Of a stretch of DNA of 6,491 bases, positions 1 to 5,226 are shown in pieces. The notes below the pieces were generated by a model. That model did not search any database. It was not told where the DNA came from and worked only from the letters and a program-made list of their open reading frames with translations. Both the position numbers and the translations under genes were made by a program. Within the stretch, counting starts at the first letter, position 1. Each line of letters opens with the position of its first letter. The DNA comes from an uncultured Actinomycetes bacterium (GTDB lineage: Bacteria > Actinomycetota > Actinomycetes > Nanopelagicales > Nanopelagicaceae): NCBI GenBank assembly GCA_903921405.1, contig CAIXPV010000034.1:1-6491 (forward strand), written 5' to 3'.

Positions 1-173
1 GTAGCCCAGACATGCGAACCAGGATTTAATGAAATATATATTAATGCTGGAAAAATCATTCCACCAAGGGCTGCGACGATCGGCACAATTGCAGAGCGAA
101 AATCCTTCAGTCCATGCTTGATTTCCAAGCCGACCAAAAAGAAGAAGGTTGCGATCAATACATCGATGAACAT
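1..173 (-). CDS. nhaA: NhaA-type Na+/H+ antiporter, 5' part only, with a short N-terminus
   Basis: The first 57 codons of a membrane protein are visible; the rest lies beyond the left edge. The segment with FFFLVGLEIKHGL (residues 10-22) followed by PIVAALGGMIFPALIY (31-46) matches the conserved NhaA stretch FFLLVGLEVKREL...PVIAAIGGMIVPALLY. NhaA exchanges external protons for internal Na+ or Li+ across the cytoplasmic membrane. The ATG at 173 aligns with about residue 62 of E. coli NhaA, so the usual first transmembrane helix and beta-hairpin are absent. A TAG stop lies in frame at 183-185 and the glnA terminator stands where the missing part would be, so no longer start is possible. A TAGATT box 6 nt before the ATG fits a leaderless start. 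The ion-binding Asp pair would lie outside the window. The family call is confident; whether this is a functional short NhaA or a decayed copy cannot be told from this part. Confidence 0.82.
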   Translation of the reverse strand, partial: MFIDVLIATFFFLVGLEIKHGLKDFRSAIVPIVAALGGMIFPALIYISLNPGSHVWA

Positions 174-179
174 GGACTT

Positions 180-185
180 AATCTA
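180..185 (-). promoter_or_regulatory. Candidate leaderless -10 box of the nhaA-like gene
   Basis: TAGATT (read on the minus strand) ends 6 nt before the ATG at 173. A TAnnnT box at -12 to -7 would put the transcript start on the A of the start codon, which is the geometry of leaderless actinobacterial genes. No Shine-Dalgarno sequence is present. I see no clear -35 box; that region runs into the glnA terminator. Confidence 0.45.
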
Positions 186-202
186 CTTGAAGCGGACACA
201 AC

Positions 203-230
203 AAAGCCCGCCTTTTAAGGGGCGGGCTTT
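203..230 (-). terminator. Rho-independent terminator of glnA
   Basis: A perfect 10-bp stem, AAAGCCCGCC pairing with GGCGGGCTTT, surrounds an 8-nt loop. It lies 15 nt past the glnA stop codon. On the minus strand the stem ends in TTT followed by GTTGTGT, so the U-tract is short. The symmetry means it could also slow transcription arriving on the plus strand. It separates glnA from the nhaA-like gene, whose ATG is only about 30 nt further on. Confidence 0.85.
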
Positions 231-245
231 GCGCTAACGGATTTT

Positions 246-1676
246 TTAGATGTCGTAATACAGCTCGAACTCAGCTGGGTGTGGACGCAAGCGAACGTAA
301 TCAACCTCGTTCTTACGCTTCCATTCGATCCACGTTTCAATTAGATCCTTCGTGAATACGCCACCTTTAGTTAGGAAAGCATGGTCCTTTTCTAGAGTGT
401 TAAGTACTGCATCTAATGAACCAGGAACCTGAGGAATTGAAGCAGCCTCTTCGCCTTCTAGTTCGTATAGATCCTTATCAACTGGGGCAGGTGGTTCGAT
501 CTTATTGATAATTCCATCGAGACCGGCCATCAACATCGCAGCAAATGCTAGATATGGATTCGATGATGGGTCAGGGCAACGGAACTCAATACGCTTCGCC
601 TTTGGATTTGATCCTGTAATTGGGATACGGATACAAGCCGAGCGGTTACGAGCTGAGTAAACAAGGTTTACTGGGGCTTCATAGCCTGGGACTAAGCGAC
701 GGTATGAGTTAACGGTTGGATTAGTAAAGGCAAGCAATGAAGGTGCGTGCTTGAGAAGTCCACCGACATAGTGACGGGCCATCTCTGACAAGTCTCCGTA
801 ACCATCTCCGAAGAATAATGGCTCGCCATTTTTCCATAGAGATTGGTGAACGTGCATGCCTGAGCCGTTATCTCCGAAGAGTGGCTTTGGCATAAAGGTT
901 GCTGTCTTTCCACCCTGCCATGCAGTATTGCGAATAACGTACTTAAACTTCATGATGTCATCGCCTGCATGCAAAATATCGGTGAAGCGATAGTTGATCT
1001 CCATTTGTCCGGCAGTTCCAACTTCATGGTGTGAGCGCTCAACAAGTAAACCGACCTTGCCTAACTGCATAACCATTTCATCGCGAAGATCGGCAAATTG
1101 ATCTGTTGGTGATACTGGGAAATATCCGCCCTTTACGCGAGTGCGGTAACCGCGGTTGGGAGTTCCATCTGCATCTTCTTTAATGCCTGTATTCCAAGCG
1201 CCTTCATAAGAATCAATCTCATGATAAGCAGTGTTGATATCGGTCTTAAAGCGAACGCGATCAAAGACATAGAACTCAGCCTCTGGTGCAAAAAATGCCG
1301 TGTCGGCAATTCCTTGTGCGCGCATGAAGTCAACAGCTTTAGCGACGACACCACGTGGATCACGACTGTATGCCGAGTCATCGCCAGGGTTGTGAACAGA
1401 GAAAATAATAATAAGAGTCTTTTCCTTGCGATATGGATCAAGGTATGCAGACTCAGGTACAGGAAGTAGTTTCATATCTGATTCGTGAATTGACTGGAAT
1501 CCACGAATTGATGAGCCATCAAACATCAAGCCATCAGTGAAGACGGCCTCATCAAATGATTCAACTGGAACATTGAAGTGGTGCTGAATTCCAGGAAGAT
1601 CAGTAAATCGAACATCGACTAACTTAATGTCTTCATTTTTAATGTAGGCAAAGATTTCTGCTGAATTCTTAAACAT
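246..1676 (-). CDS. glnA: Type I glutamine synthetase (GSI-beta)
   Basis: Cytoplasmic dodecameric enzyme that makes glutamine from glutamate, ammonium and ATP. At 476 aa it is full length for the family. Visible landmarks are the beta-grasp N-terminal domain with MFDGSSIRGF (51-60), the metal-binding PEAEFYVF (131-138) and GQMEINY (223-229), the GSGMHVHQ loop (271-278, H275 being the glutamate/ATP-site histidine), NPTVNSYRRLVPGYEAP (319-335), RSACIRIP (345-352) and RIEFRCPDPSSNPY (362-375). KDLYEL puts Tyr404 at the adenylylation site (E. coli Tyr397), and the ~25-residue GSI-beta insertion around 145-170 is present, so control by a GlnE-type adenylyltransferase is expected. The start is supported by GGGAG ending 4 nt before the ATG. 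The leader contains an inverted repeat and, further up, GlnR-like boxes. A strong hairpin follows. Synteny with lipA/lipB matches glnA1 of mycobacteria. Confidence 0.98.
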   Translation of the reverse strand: MFKNSAEIFAYIKNEDIKLVDVRFTDLPGIQHHFNVPVESFDEAVFTDGLMFDGSSIRGFQSIHESDMKLLPVPESAYLDPYRKEKTLIIIFSVHNPGDDSAYSRDPRGVVAKAVDFMRAQGIADTAFFAPEAEFYVFDRVRFKTDINTAYHEIDSYEGAWNTGIKEDADGTPNRGYRTRVKGGYFPVSPTDQFADLRDEMVMQLGKVGLLVERSHHEVGTAGQMEINYRFTDILHAGDDIMKFKYVIRNTAWQGGKTATFMPKPLFGDNGSGMHVHQSLWKNGEPLFFGDGYGDLSEMARHYVGGLLKHAPSLLAFTNPTVNSYRRLVPGYEAPVNLVYSARNRSACIRIPITGSNPKAKRIEFRCPDPSSNPYLAFAAMLMAGLDGIINKIEPPAPVDKDLYELEGEEAASIPQVPGSLDAVLNTLEKDHAFLTKGGVFTKDLIETWIEWKRKNEVDYVRLRPHPAEFELYYDI

Positions 1677-1695
1677 GCTTCTCCCAATTCACATG

Positions 1696-1716
1696 TGATA
1701 CAAAGTTCGTGTATCA
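1696..1716. repeat. Perfect inverted repeat in the glnA leader
   Basis: TGATACA-N7-TGTATCA, 7-bp arms with a 7-nt spacer, lies 20-40 nt before the glnA ATG and just upstream of the GGGAG ribosome-binding site. It could be a dimeric repressor site or a small hairpin in the leader RNA. The stem is A+T rich and there is no U-tract, so it is not a terminator. The role is unknown. Confidence 0.4.
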
Positions 1717-1756
1717 GTGCAGATTTCTCGCCATTGAGCACCTCTGCTTGGACGCA

Positions 1757-1762
1757 AGAATA
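1757..1762 (-). promoter_or_regulatory. Possible -10 box of glnA
   Basis: TATTCT (minus strand) fits TAnnnT and would give a leader of about 75 nt. No acceptable -35 hexamer is found 16-18 nt upstream, which would suit an activator-dependent promoter with the GTnAC-like boxes centred near -47. This is a weak call made by eye. Confidence 0.25.
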
Positions 1763-1783
1763 TGGTTTAGGGGCCTCAATGGC

Positions 1784-1810
1784 ATAACCGCCCTGTTACA
1801 TCCATGTTAA
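1784..1810. promoter_or_regulatory. Candidate GlnR-type nitrogen operator
   Basis: Three 5-mers stand at an exact 11-bp period. Read toward glnA they are TTAAC, GTAAC and GTTAT, each pair separated by 6 nt. The actinobacterial GlnR consensus is alternating GTnAC and GAAAC boxes with 6-nt gaps. The middle box matches GTnAC perfectly, while the others fit 3-4 of 5 positions. The place is right, upstream of glnA and at about -53 to -27 of the divergent rdd start. GlnR identity is an inference from pattern and context; no regulator gene is in the window. Confidence 0.35.
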
Positions 1811-1824
1811 TAATTCATAGGCGT

Positions 1825-1830
1825 TAGGCT
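1825..1830 (+). promoter_or_regulatory. Candidate leaderless -10 box of the RDD gene
   Basis: TAGGCT lies exactly 6 nt before the ATG at 1837, so transcription would begin at the start codon. The same hexamer at the same distance precedes lipB. No good -35 box is seen. The G-rich 6 nt in between could alternatively act as a weak, too-close ribosome-binding site. Confidence 0.45.
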
Positions 1831-1836
1831 GGGGCT

Positions 1837-2199
1837 ATGAATGAACACGTCACTTTGGGGCGTCGTCTGGCTGCTATCACCCTGGATTGGCTGGCCTGTT
1901 ATGCCGTAGTCGCCGCGCTCTCGGGCGGAATAGGCCAGATGAGCCCGAATCGATCACCTAGCATTTTGGCCTTGTTCTATATTGAAGTTCTGGTTCTCAC
2001 CATGCTGCAAGGCGCCTCCTTGGGTCAAAAGATTTTTGGAATCAGAGCAGTTCGCTTCGTTGATGGGGGAGCCTTAAGCCCGATTCATGTCTTTATTCGA
2101 ACGACTCTTCTTGTCATAGTAGTTACAGCGCTGACATACGACCATGATGGTCGCGGAATTCACGAGCGCTTAAGTGGCTCGATTTTAAAGCGGGTTTAA
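1837..2199 (+). CDS. Small RDD-family membrane protein
   Basis: A 120-aa integral membrane protein with three predicted helices at about 14-32, 43-60 and 84-101. The signature Arg and Asp of RDD proteins appear as GRRLAAITLDWL (R10, D17). The middle LGQKIFGIRAVR (62-73) matches the family's PGKRLLGLRVV-type stretch, and the C-terminal DHDGRGIHERLSGSILKR (102-119) matches the usual DRRGLHDRLAGT-type end with the second Asp. The biochemical function of the family is not settled; some members are linked to ion transport or membrane stress. An RDD gene between DUF4191 and glnA is usual in actinobacteria. It runs opposite to all its neighbours here, and its TAA overlaps the TAA of the DUF4191 gene on the other strand. 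Start chosen for the leaderless box and the family N-terminus. Confidence 0.88.
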   Translation: MNEHVTLGRRLAAITLDWLACYAVVAALSGGIGQMSPNRSPSILALFYIEVLVLTMLQGASLGQKIFGIRAVRFVDGGALSPIHVFIRTTLLVIVVTALTYDHDGRGIHERLSGSILKRV

Positions 2200-2870
2200 C
2201 GGACCTTAGGTGCACGAGTCGGCATTGGACCCTTTGGAATTGGCATTGATAAACCACCAACTGCCTTAAGGCGAGCACGAACTTCTCGCATTTGGTGGGC
2301 AGTTAACTTCTTAGGCATTCTTTGCAGGTGCTTTTGAAGTTTACGAAGTGGAACTTCACCCTTTTGATCGCCTATAACCACCAGAGTAATTGGCACTCCG
2401 GGGGCAAAGCGCTCAGTCTTCTTGCGTTCGTCATTTAACATCTGACTGACTCCATGGGAGCCTTCACCGGTAAGAACTATTCCAGCACGACCAACGCTGC
2501 GATGAACCATATCTTGGTTACGTGTCACTGCAACTGCGGGGGTTGTGGTCCAACCTTTGCGAATCGCCATCAAGACACTAGCGCCTGCACCAATTTGATT
2601 TTCAATGGATGCATATGCCGCGGTTCCGGCTTGGCGAGTAAAAAATAGAAGTGTTGTCAAGAAAGATAGTGGGAGAAAGATAAAGCCAAAGTAGTACGGG
2701 TGACCAAGGGTTGCACCGATAACAATTCCAAGACTCCACGTGGCAAGAAAGATGCCAATGAGAGCAAATGGAATCCAAGGCTTTACTACCTTGGTGACGT
2801 CATAGGCATCACGGAAAGTTTGAAAGCGTGGTGTCTTGATCTTCTTTTCTTTAGCTTTTCTCTTAAACAT
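2196..2870 (-). CDS. DUF4191 family membrane protein
   Basis: A 224-aa protein when started at the ATG at 2870. That start gives the Lys/Arg-rich N-terminus MFKRKAKEKK typical of the family and lies 5 nt past the acyltransferase stop, suggesting translational coupling; no good ribosome-binding site is seen. Two adjacent transmembrane helices lie at about 32-55 and 59-78. A soluble region follows, with GRAGIVLTGEG near 127-137, and then a basic C-terminal tail. The family is actinobacterial, of unknown function, and is known beside lipA as Rv2219 of M. tuberculosis. The basic ends and paired helices suggest a hairpin anchor with cytoplasmic termini, which is inferred. A longer reading from 2924 exists but overlaps the upstream gene and adds non-family residues, so I reject it. 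Confidence 0.9.
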   Translation of the reverse strand: MFKRKAKEKKIKTPRFQTFRDAYDVTKVVKPWIPFALIGIFLATWSLGIVIGATLGHPYYFGFIFLPLSFLTTLLFFTRQAGTAAYASIENQIGAGASVLMAIRKGWTTTPAVAVTRNQDMVHRSVGRAGIVLTGEGSHGVSQMLNDERKKTERFAPGVPITLVVIGDQKGEVPLRKLQKHLQRMPKKLTAHQMREVRARLKAVGGLSMPIPKGPMPTRAPKVR

Positions 2871-2875
2871 GGTCG

Positions 2876-3574
2876 TTAGTTTAGTGGGGCAGGCGCAGTT
2901 CCACCAAGACGGGTCGGTGCCCAACGCTCACCGACGTGGCTATCAGGGTATGACTCCTGCACGTGGTGGAGCATGTCAATAAGTAACTGGCGAAGGTGCG
3001 CCTCAGCAGCTTCAAGGTCTTCACCCTTTTTATAGAAAATAGGTTCACCGAATACAACAGTTACTGGAATATTTTCCCGGCGAAGATTTCGTTTGACGCC
3101 TTTAGTCCAAATTCTCTGACTTCCCCAGATAATAGTTGGGATAACTGGAACTCCAGCGCCCATAGCAAGGCGCACTGCTCCAGATTTGAGACCCTTGATT
3201 TCAAAACTTGTTGAAACGGTGCCTTCTGGGAAGATTCCAATTATCTCACCGGATTTCAATGCACGAAGGGCTGCAACGAAAGATGCTGCACCATTTTCGC
3301 GATCTACATTGATGTGGTGCATTCCGCGCATTAATGGTCCAGCGAGTTTATTGTTAAAGACTTCCTTCTTCGCCATAAAACGAACATAACGACCTGCAGG
3401 CAGTGCCGCAGTTCCGGTAATTGCAAAGTCAAGATAACTCACATGATTAATTGCAAGAATCGCACCATCTTTACGAGGAATGTTTTCTTCCCCTTGAAAA
3501 TCAAATTGTAAACCCAGGTATTTCCACAATGATTTGATTACAAGAATTACTGGGGGATAGACCAAATCAGCCAT
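2876..3574 (-). CDS. PlsC-type 1-acyl-sn-glycerol-3-phosphate acyltransferase
   Basis: A 232-aa acyltransferase expected to acylate lysophosphatidic acid or a related lysolipid at the inner face of the membrane. Family motifs appear in order: NHVSYLD with the catalytic H44-x4-D49 pair, the HHINVDR block (86-92), FPEGT (115-119) for phosphate binding, and the VPVIPTIIWG block (142-151). A hydrophobic N-terminus (about 5-22) probably docks it on the membrane. The C-terminal RLGGTAPAP is common in actinobacterial members. The ATG overlaps the end of lipA by 8 nt, so the two genes are surely co-transcribed. The paralogue and acceptor specificity cannot be read from sequence alone, so no symbol is given. 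Its presence between lipA and the DUF4191 gene differs from the mycobacterial order. Confidence 0.93.
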   Translation of the reverse strand: MADLVYPPVILVIKSLWKYLGLQFDFQGEENIPRKDGAILAINHVSYLDFAITGTAALPAGRYVRFMAKKEVFNNKLAGPLMRGMHHINVDRENGAASFVAALRALKSGEIIGIFPEGTVSTSFEIKGLKSGAVRLAMGAGVPVIPTIIWGSQRIWTKGVKRNLRRENIPVTVVFGEPIFYKKGEDLEAAEAHLRQLLIDMLHHVQESYPDSHVGERWAPTRLGGTAPAPLN

Positions 3575-4499
3575 GTGTCGCCTTCGCCGCCATGGCTTGT
3601 TTATATAGACGCCCGGCTTTGTAACTGGAACGAACTAATGGACCACTCATGACACCAAGGAAGCCCACTTCAGTTGCCTCGGCAGCTAGCTCAACAAATT
3701 CTTCTGGCTTGACCCAACGTACAACTGGGTGATGGCGATTTGTTGGTCGCAGATACTGTGTAATTGTTATTAAATCGCAACCAGCACTTCGTAGATCGAT
3801 CAACGCTTGCGAAACTTCTTCGCGGGTCTCGCCAAGCCCAAGAATTAAATTGGATTTAGTGATCAGTCCAAAATCGCGGGCCATGGTGATTACGCGCAGA
3901 GATTTCTCATATGTAAATGCAGGACGAATCTCCTTAAATATTCGCGGAACCGTTTCTAAATTATGTGCAAAAACTTCAGGCTGGGTTTCAAATATCTGGT
4001 TGAGCAATTCACTCTTAGCGTGAAAATCAGGCGCCAACATCTCAACACCGCAGCCGGGGTTGAGTTCATGAACTTGTCGAATTGTTTCGGCATATAACCA
4101 GGCACCTTCGTCGGGCAGGTCATCGCGCGTGACACCAGTGATGGTGGCATATGCCAAGCCCATTGCTTTCACTGATTCTGCAACCTTGAGCGGTTCAGTG
4201 CGATCTAGTGGATCGGGCTTACCAGTATCAATATTACAAAAATCGCAGCGACGGGTGCATGTGTCCCCACCGATAAGGAAAGTTGCCTCTTTATCTTCCC
4301 AGCACTCAAAGATATTTGGGCATGCAGCTTCTTGGCACACGGTGTGTAGACCTTCACTGCTCACTAACGAACGAAGTCGCGTGTACTCAGGTCCCATATT
4401 GGCGCGAGTCTTTATCCAGTCAGGTTTGCGCTCTATGGGGGTTAAAGAGTTTCTAGCCTCAATGCGAATCATTTTGCGACCATCGGGTTCGATACTCAT
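3567..4499 (-). CDS. lipA: Lipoyl synthase (radical SAM)
   Basis: Inserts two sulfur atoms at C6 and C8 of protein-bound octanoyl groups to form lipoyl cofactors of 2-oxoacid dehydrogenases and the glycine cleavage H protein. The 310-aa length is normal. The radical-SAM cluster motif is CTRRCDFC (C81, C85, C88). The auxiliary, sacrificed cluster motif is CQEAACPNIFEC (C55, C60, C66), with the C-terminal RSSY (290-293) supplying its serine ligand. ATFLIGGDTC and NLILGLGE are also conserved. The N-terminus MSIEPDGRKMIRIEARN resembles actinobacterial LipA and supports the start. The ATG overlaps the lipB TGA as ATGA, a coupled arrangement, and the 3' end overlaps the acyltransferase gene. No defects are seen. 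Confidence 0.98.
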   Translation of the reverse strand: MSIEPDGRKMIRIEARNSLTPIERKPDWIKTRANMGPEYTRLRSLVSSEGLHTVCQEAACPNIFECWEDKEATFLIGGDTCTRRCDFCNIDTGKPDPLDRTEPLKVAESVKAMGLAYATITGVTRDDLPDEGAWLYAETIRQVHELNPGCGVEMLAPDFHAKSELLNQIFETQPEVFAHNLETVPRIFKEIRPAFTYEKSLRVITMARDFGLITKSNLILGLGETREEVSQALIDLRSAGCDLITITQYLRPTNRHHPVVRWVKPEEFVELAAEATEVGFLGVMSGPLVRSSYKAGRLYKQAMAAKATHG

Positions 4500-5152
4500 T
4501 GGCTCACCCTCTTTAATGATTCAAAGATATGTCTTTCAATGATTGGAGTTACTTCATCAATAGAAATTTCTCGGCCTAACTCTTGCTGCATCGAAGTTAC
4601 ATCGGCATCAGCGATTCCACAGGGAATAATCTGTTTGAAGGCAGTTAAATCTGGACAGACATTAAGGGCGAACCCATGCATTGTTACGCCTTGAGCAACA
4701 CGAATTCCAATTGCTGCGATCTTTCTGTCACCTTTCTCATCACGAATCCAAACTCCGGATCGACCCGCAACACACACTGCTGCAATTCCAAAATCTGCAC
4801 ACACGTTGATAAGTCCTGCTTCAATCTCGCGAACAAAGCCAACTAATTCATGCGGCTTAGCTAGTCGTACGATCGGGTAGCCAACAATTTGTCCAGGCCC
4901 ATGCCACGTAATCTTGCCGCCTCTGTCGACTTCAATGACGGGGGTTCCATCCAAAGGCTTTTCTTCAGGTTGGGTACGACGGCCAGCTGTATAGACCGAG
5001 GGATGCTCTACGAGTAAAAGTGTATTTGGACGTTTCTTCTGGGCAACTTCGCCGTGAATTTTGCGTTGAATATCCCACGCCTTGGCATAATCGATAAGGC
5101 CGTGACGAGAGAGGGCGATAGCCGACTCGTGAGGGGCATCTACAACTGGCAC
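4496..5152 (-). CDS. lipB: Octanoyl-[acyl carrier protein]:protein octanoyltransferase
   Basis: Transfers octanoate from ACP to the lysine of lipoyl domains, giving the substrate of LipA encoded next to it. The 218-aa protein has the family signature RGGKITWHGPGQ (77-88, H83), the catalytic lysine in RKIAAIG (K144), TMHGFALNV (157-165, H159) and the catalytic cysteine in IPCGI (C178); K144/C178 match the Lys-Cys dyad of M. tuberculosis LipB (K142/C176). The start is GTG at 5152. An in-frame TAG at 5162-5164 leaves no other upstream start. A GGAGG at 5177-5181 is 24 nt away, too far to be its ribosome-binding site, whereas a TAGGCT box ends exactly 6 nt upstream, pointing to a leaderless mRNA. 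First gene of the lipB-lipA-plsC-DUF4191 operon. Confidence 0.97.
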   Translation of the reverse strand: MPVVDAPHESAIALSRHGLIDYAKAWDIQRKIHGEVAQKKRPNTLLLVEHPSVYTAGRRTQPEEKPLDGTPVIEVDRGGKITWHGPGQIVGYPIVRLAKPHELVGFVREIEAGLINVCADFGIAAVCVAGRSGVWIRDEKGDRKIAAIGIRVAQGVTMHGFALNVCPDLTAFKQIIPCGIADADVTSMQQELGREISIDEVTPIIERHIFESLKRVSQ

Positions 5153-5174
5153 ACGGTTAGCCTAAAGGTAGGAT
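5146..5174 (+). promoter_or_regulatory. Possible promoter of the MMPL gene
   Basis: CTGGCA (5146-5151) and TAGGAT (5169-5174) are 17 nt apart, which would start RNA near 5181 and give a leader of about 45 nt. It would overlap the lipB promoter on the other strand, making polymerase binding mutually exclusive. The match is modest and made by eye. Confidence 0.25.
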
Positions 5175-5188
5175 TGCCTCCTTACCAA
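5159..5188 (-). promoter_or_regulatory. Candidate leaderless promoter of the lipB operon
   Basis: On the minus strand TTGGTA (5188-5183) and TAGGCT (5164-5159) are 18 nt apart. The -10 box ends 6 nt before the GTG at 5152, so the transcript would begin at the start codon. The -35 box overlaps the left arm of an inverted repeat at 5185-5201, which could place it under repressor control. Confidence 0.45.
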
Positions 5189-5201
5189 TCGGACTGATTG
5201 G
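5185..5201. promoter_or_regulatory. Inverted repeat between lipB and the MMPL gene, possible operator
   Basis: CCAATC-N5-GATTGG, a perfect 6-bp palindrome with a 5-nt spacer in the 74-bp divergent region. It touches the candidate lipB -35 box and lies just after the possible MMPL transcript start. The size suits a dimeric helix-turn-helix regulator, possibly TetR-like as is common at transporter genes. No regulator gene is in view, so this is inferred. Confidence 0.35.
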
Positions 5202-5226
5202 ATGTTTCTGAGAGGCAATATTTTCC

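Noticed and set aside
174..245. Frameshifted remnant of the NhaA N-terminus
   Set aside because: No frame of this stretch resembles helix 1 of NhaA; it contains the glnA terminator instead.
1133..1469. Open frames of 102 and 82 codons inside glnA
   Set aside because: Both are out-of-frame shadows of a fully conserved gene.
1677..1836. A glutamine riboswitch (glnA RNA motif) upstream of glnA
   Set aside because: I cannot recognise its conserved core; only a simple 7-bp inverted repeat is present, and that motif is known mainly from cyanobacteria.
2871..2924. N-terminal extension of the DUF4191 protein from an ATG at 2924
   Set aside because: The extra 18 residues overlap the acyltransferase gene and do not look like the family; the ATG at 2870 gives the typical basic N-terminus.
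4129..4542. 137-codon open frame on the plus strand opposite lipA
   Set aside because: It is a shadow of lipA, with no recognisable domain, and lipA has all its motifs on the other strand.
5177..5181. GGAGG on the minus strand as ribosome-binding site for lipB
   Set aside because: It is 24 nt from the GTG, and an in-frame TAG at 5162-5164 prevents an earlier lipB start.
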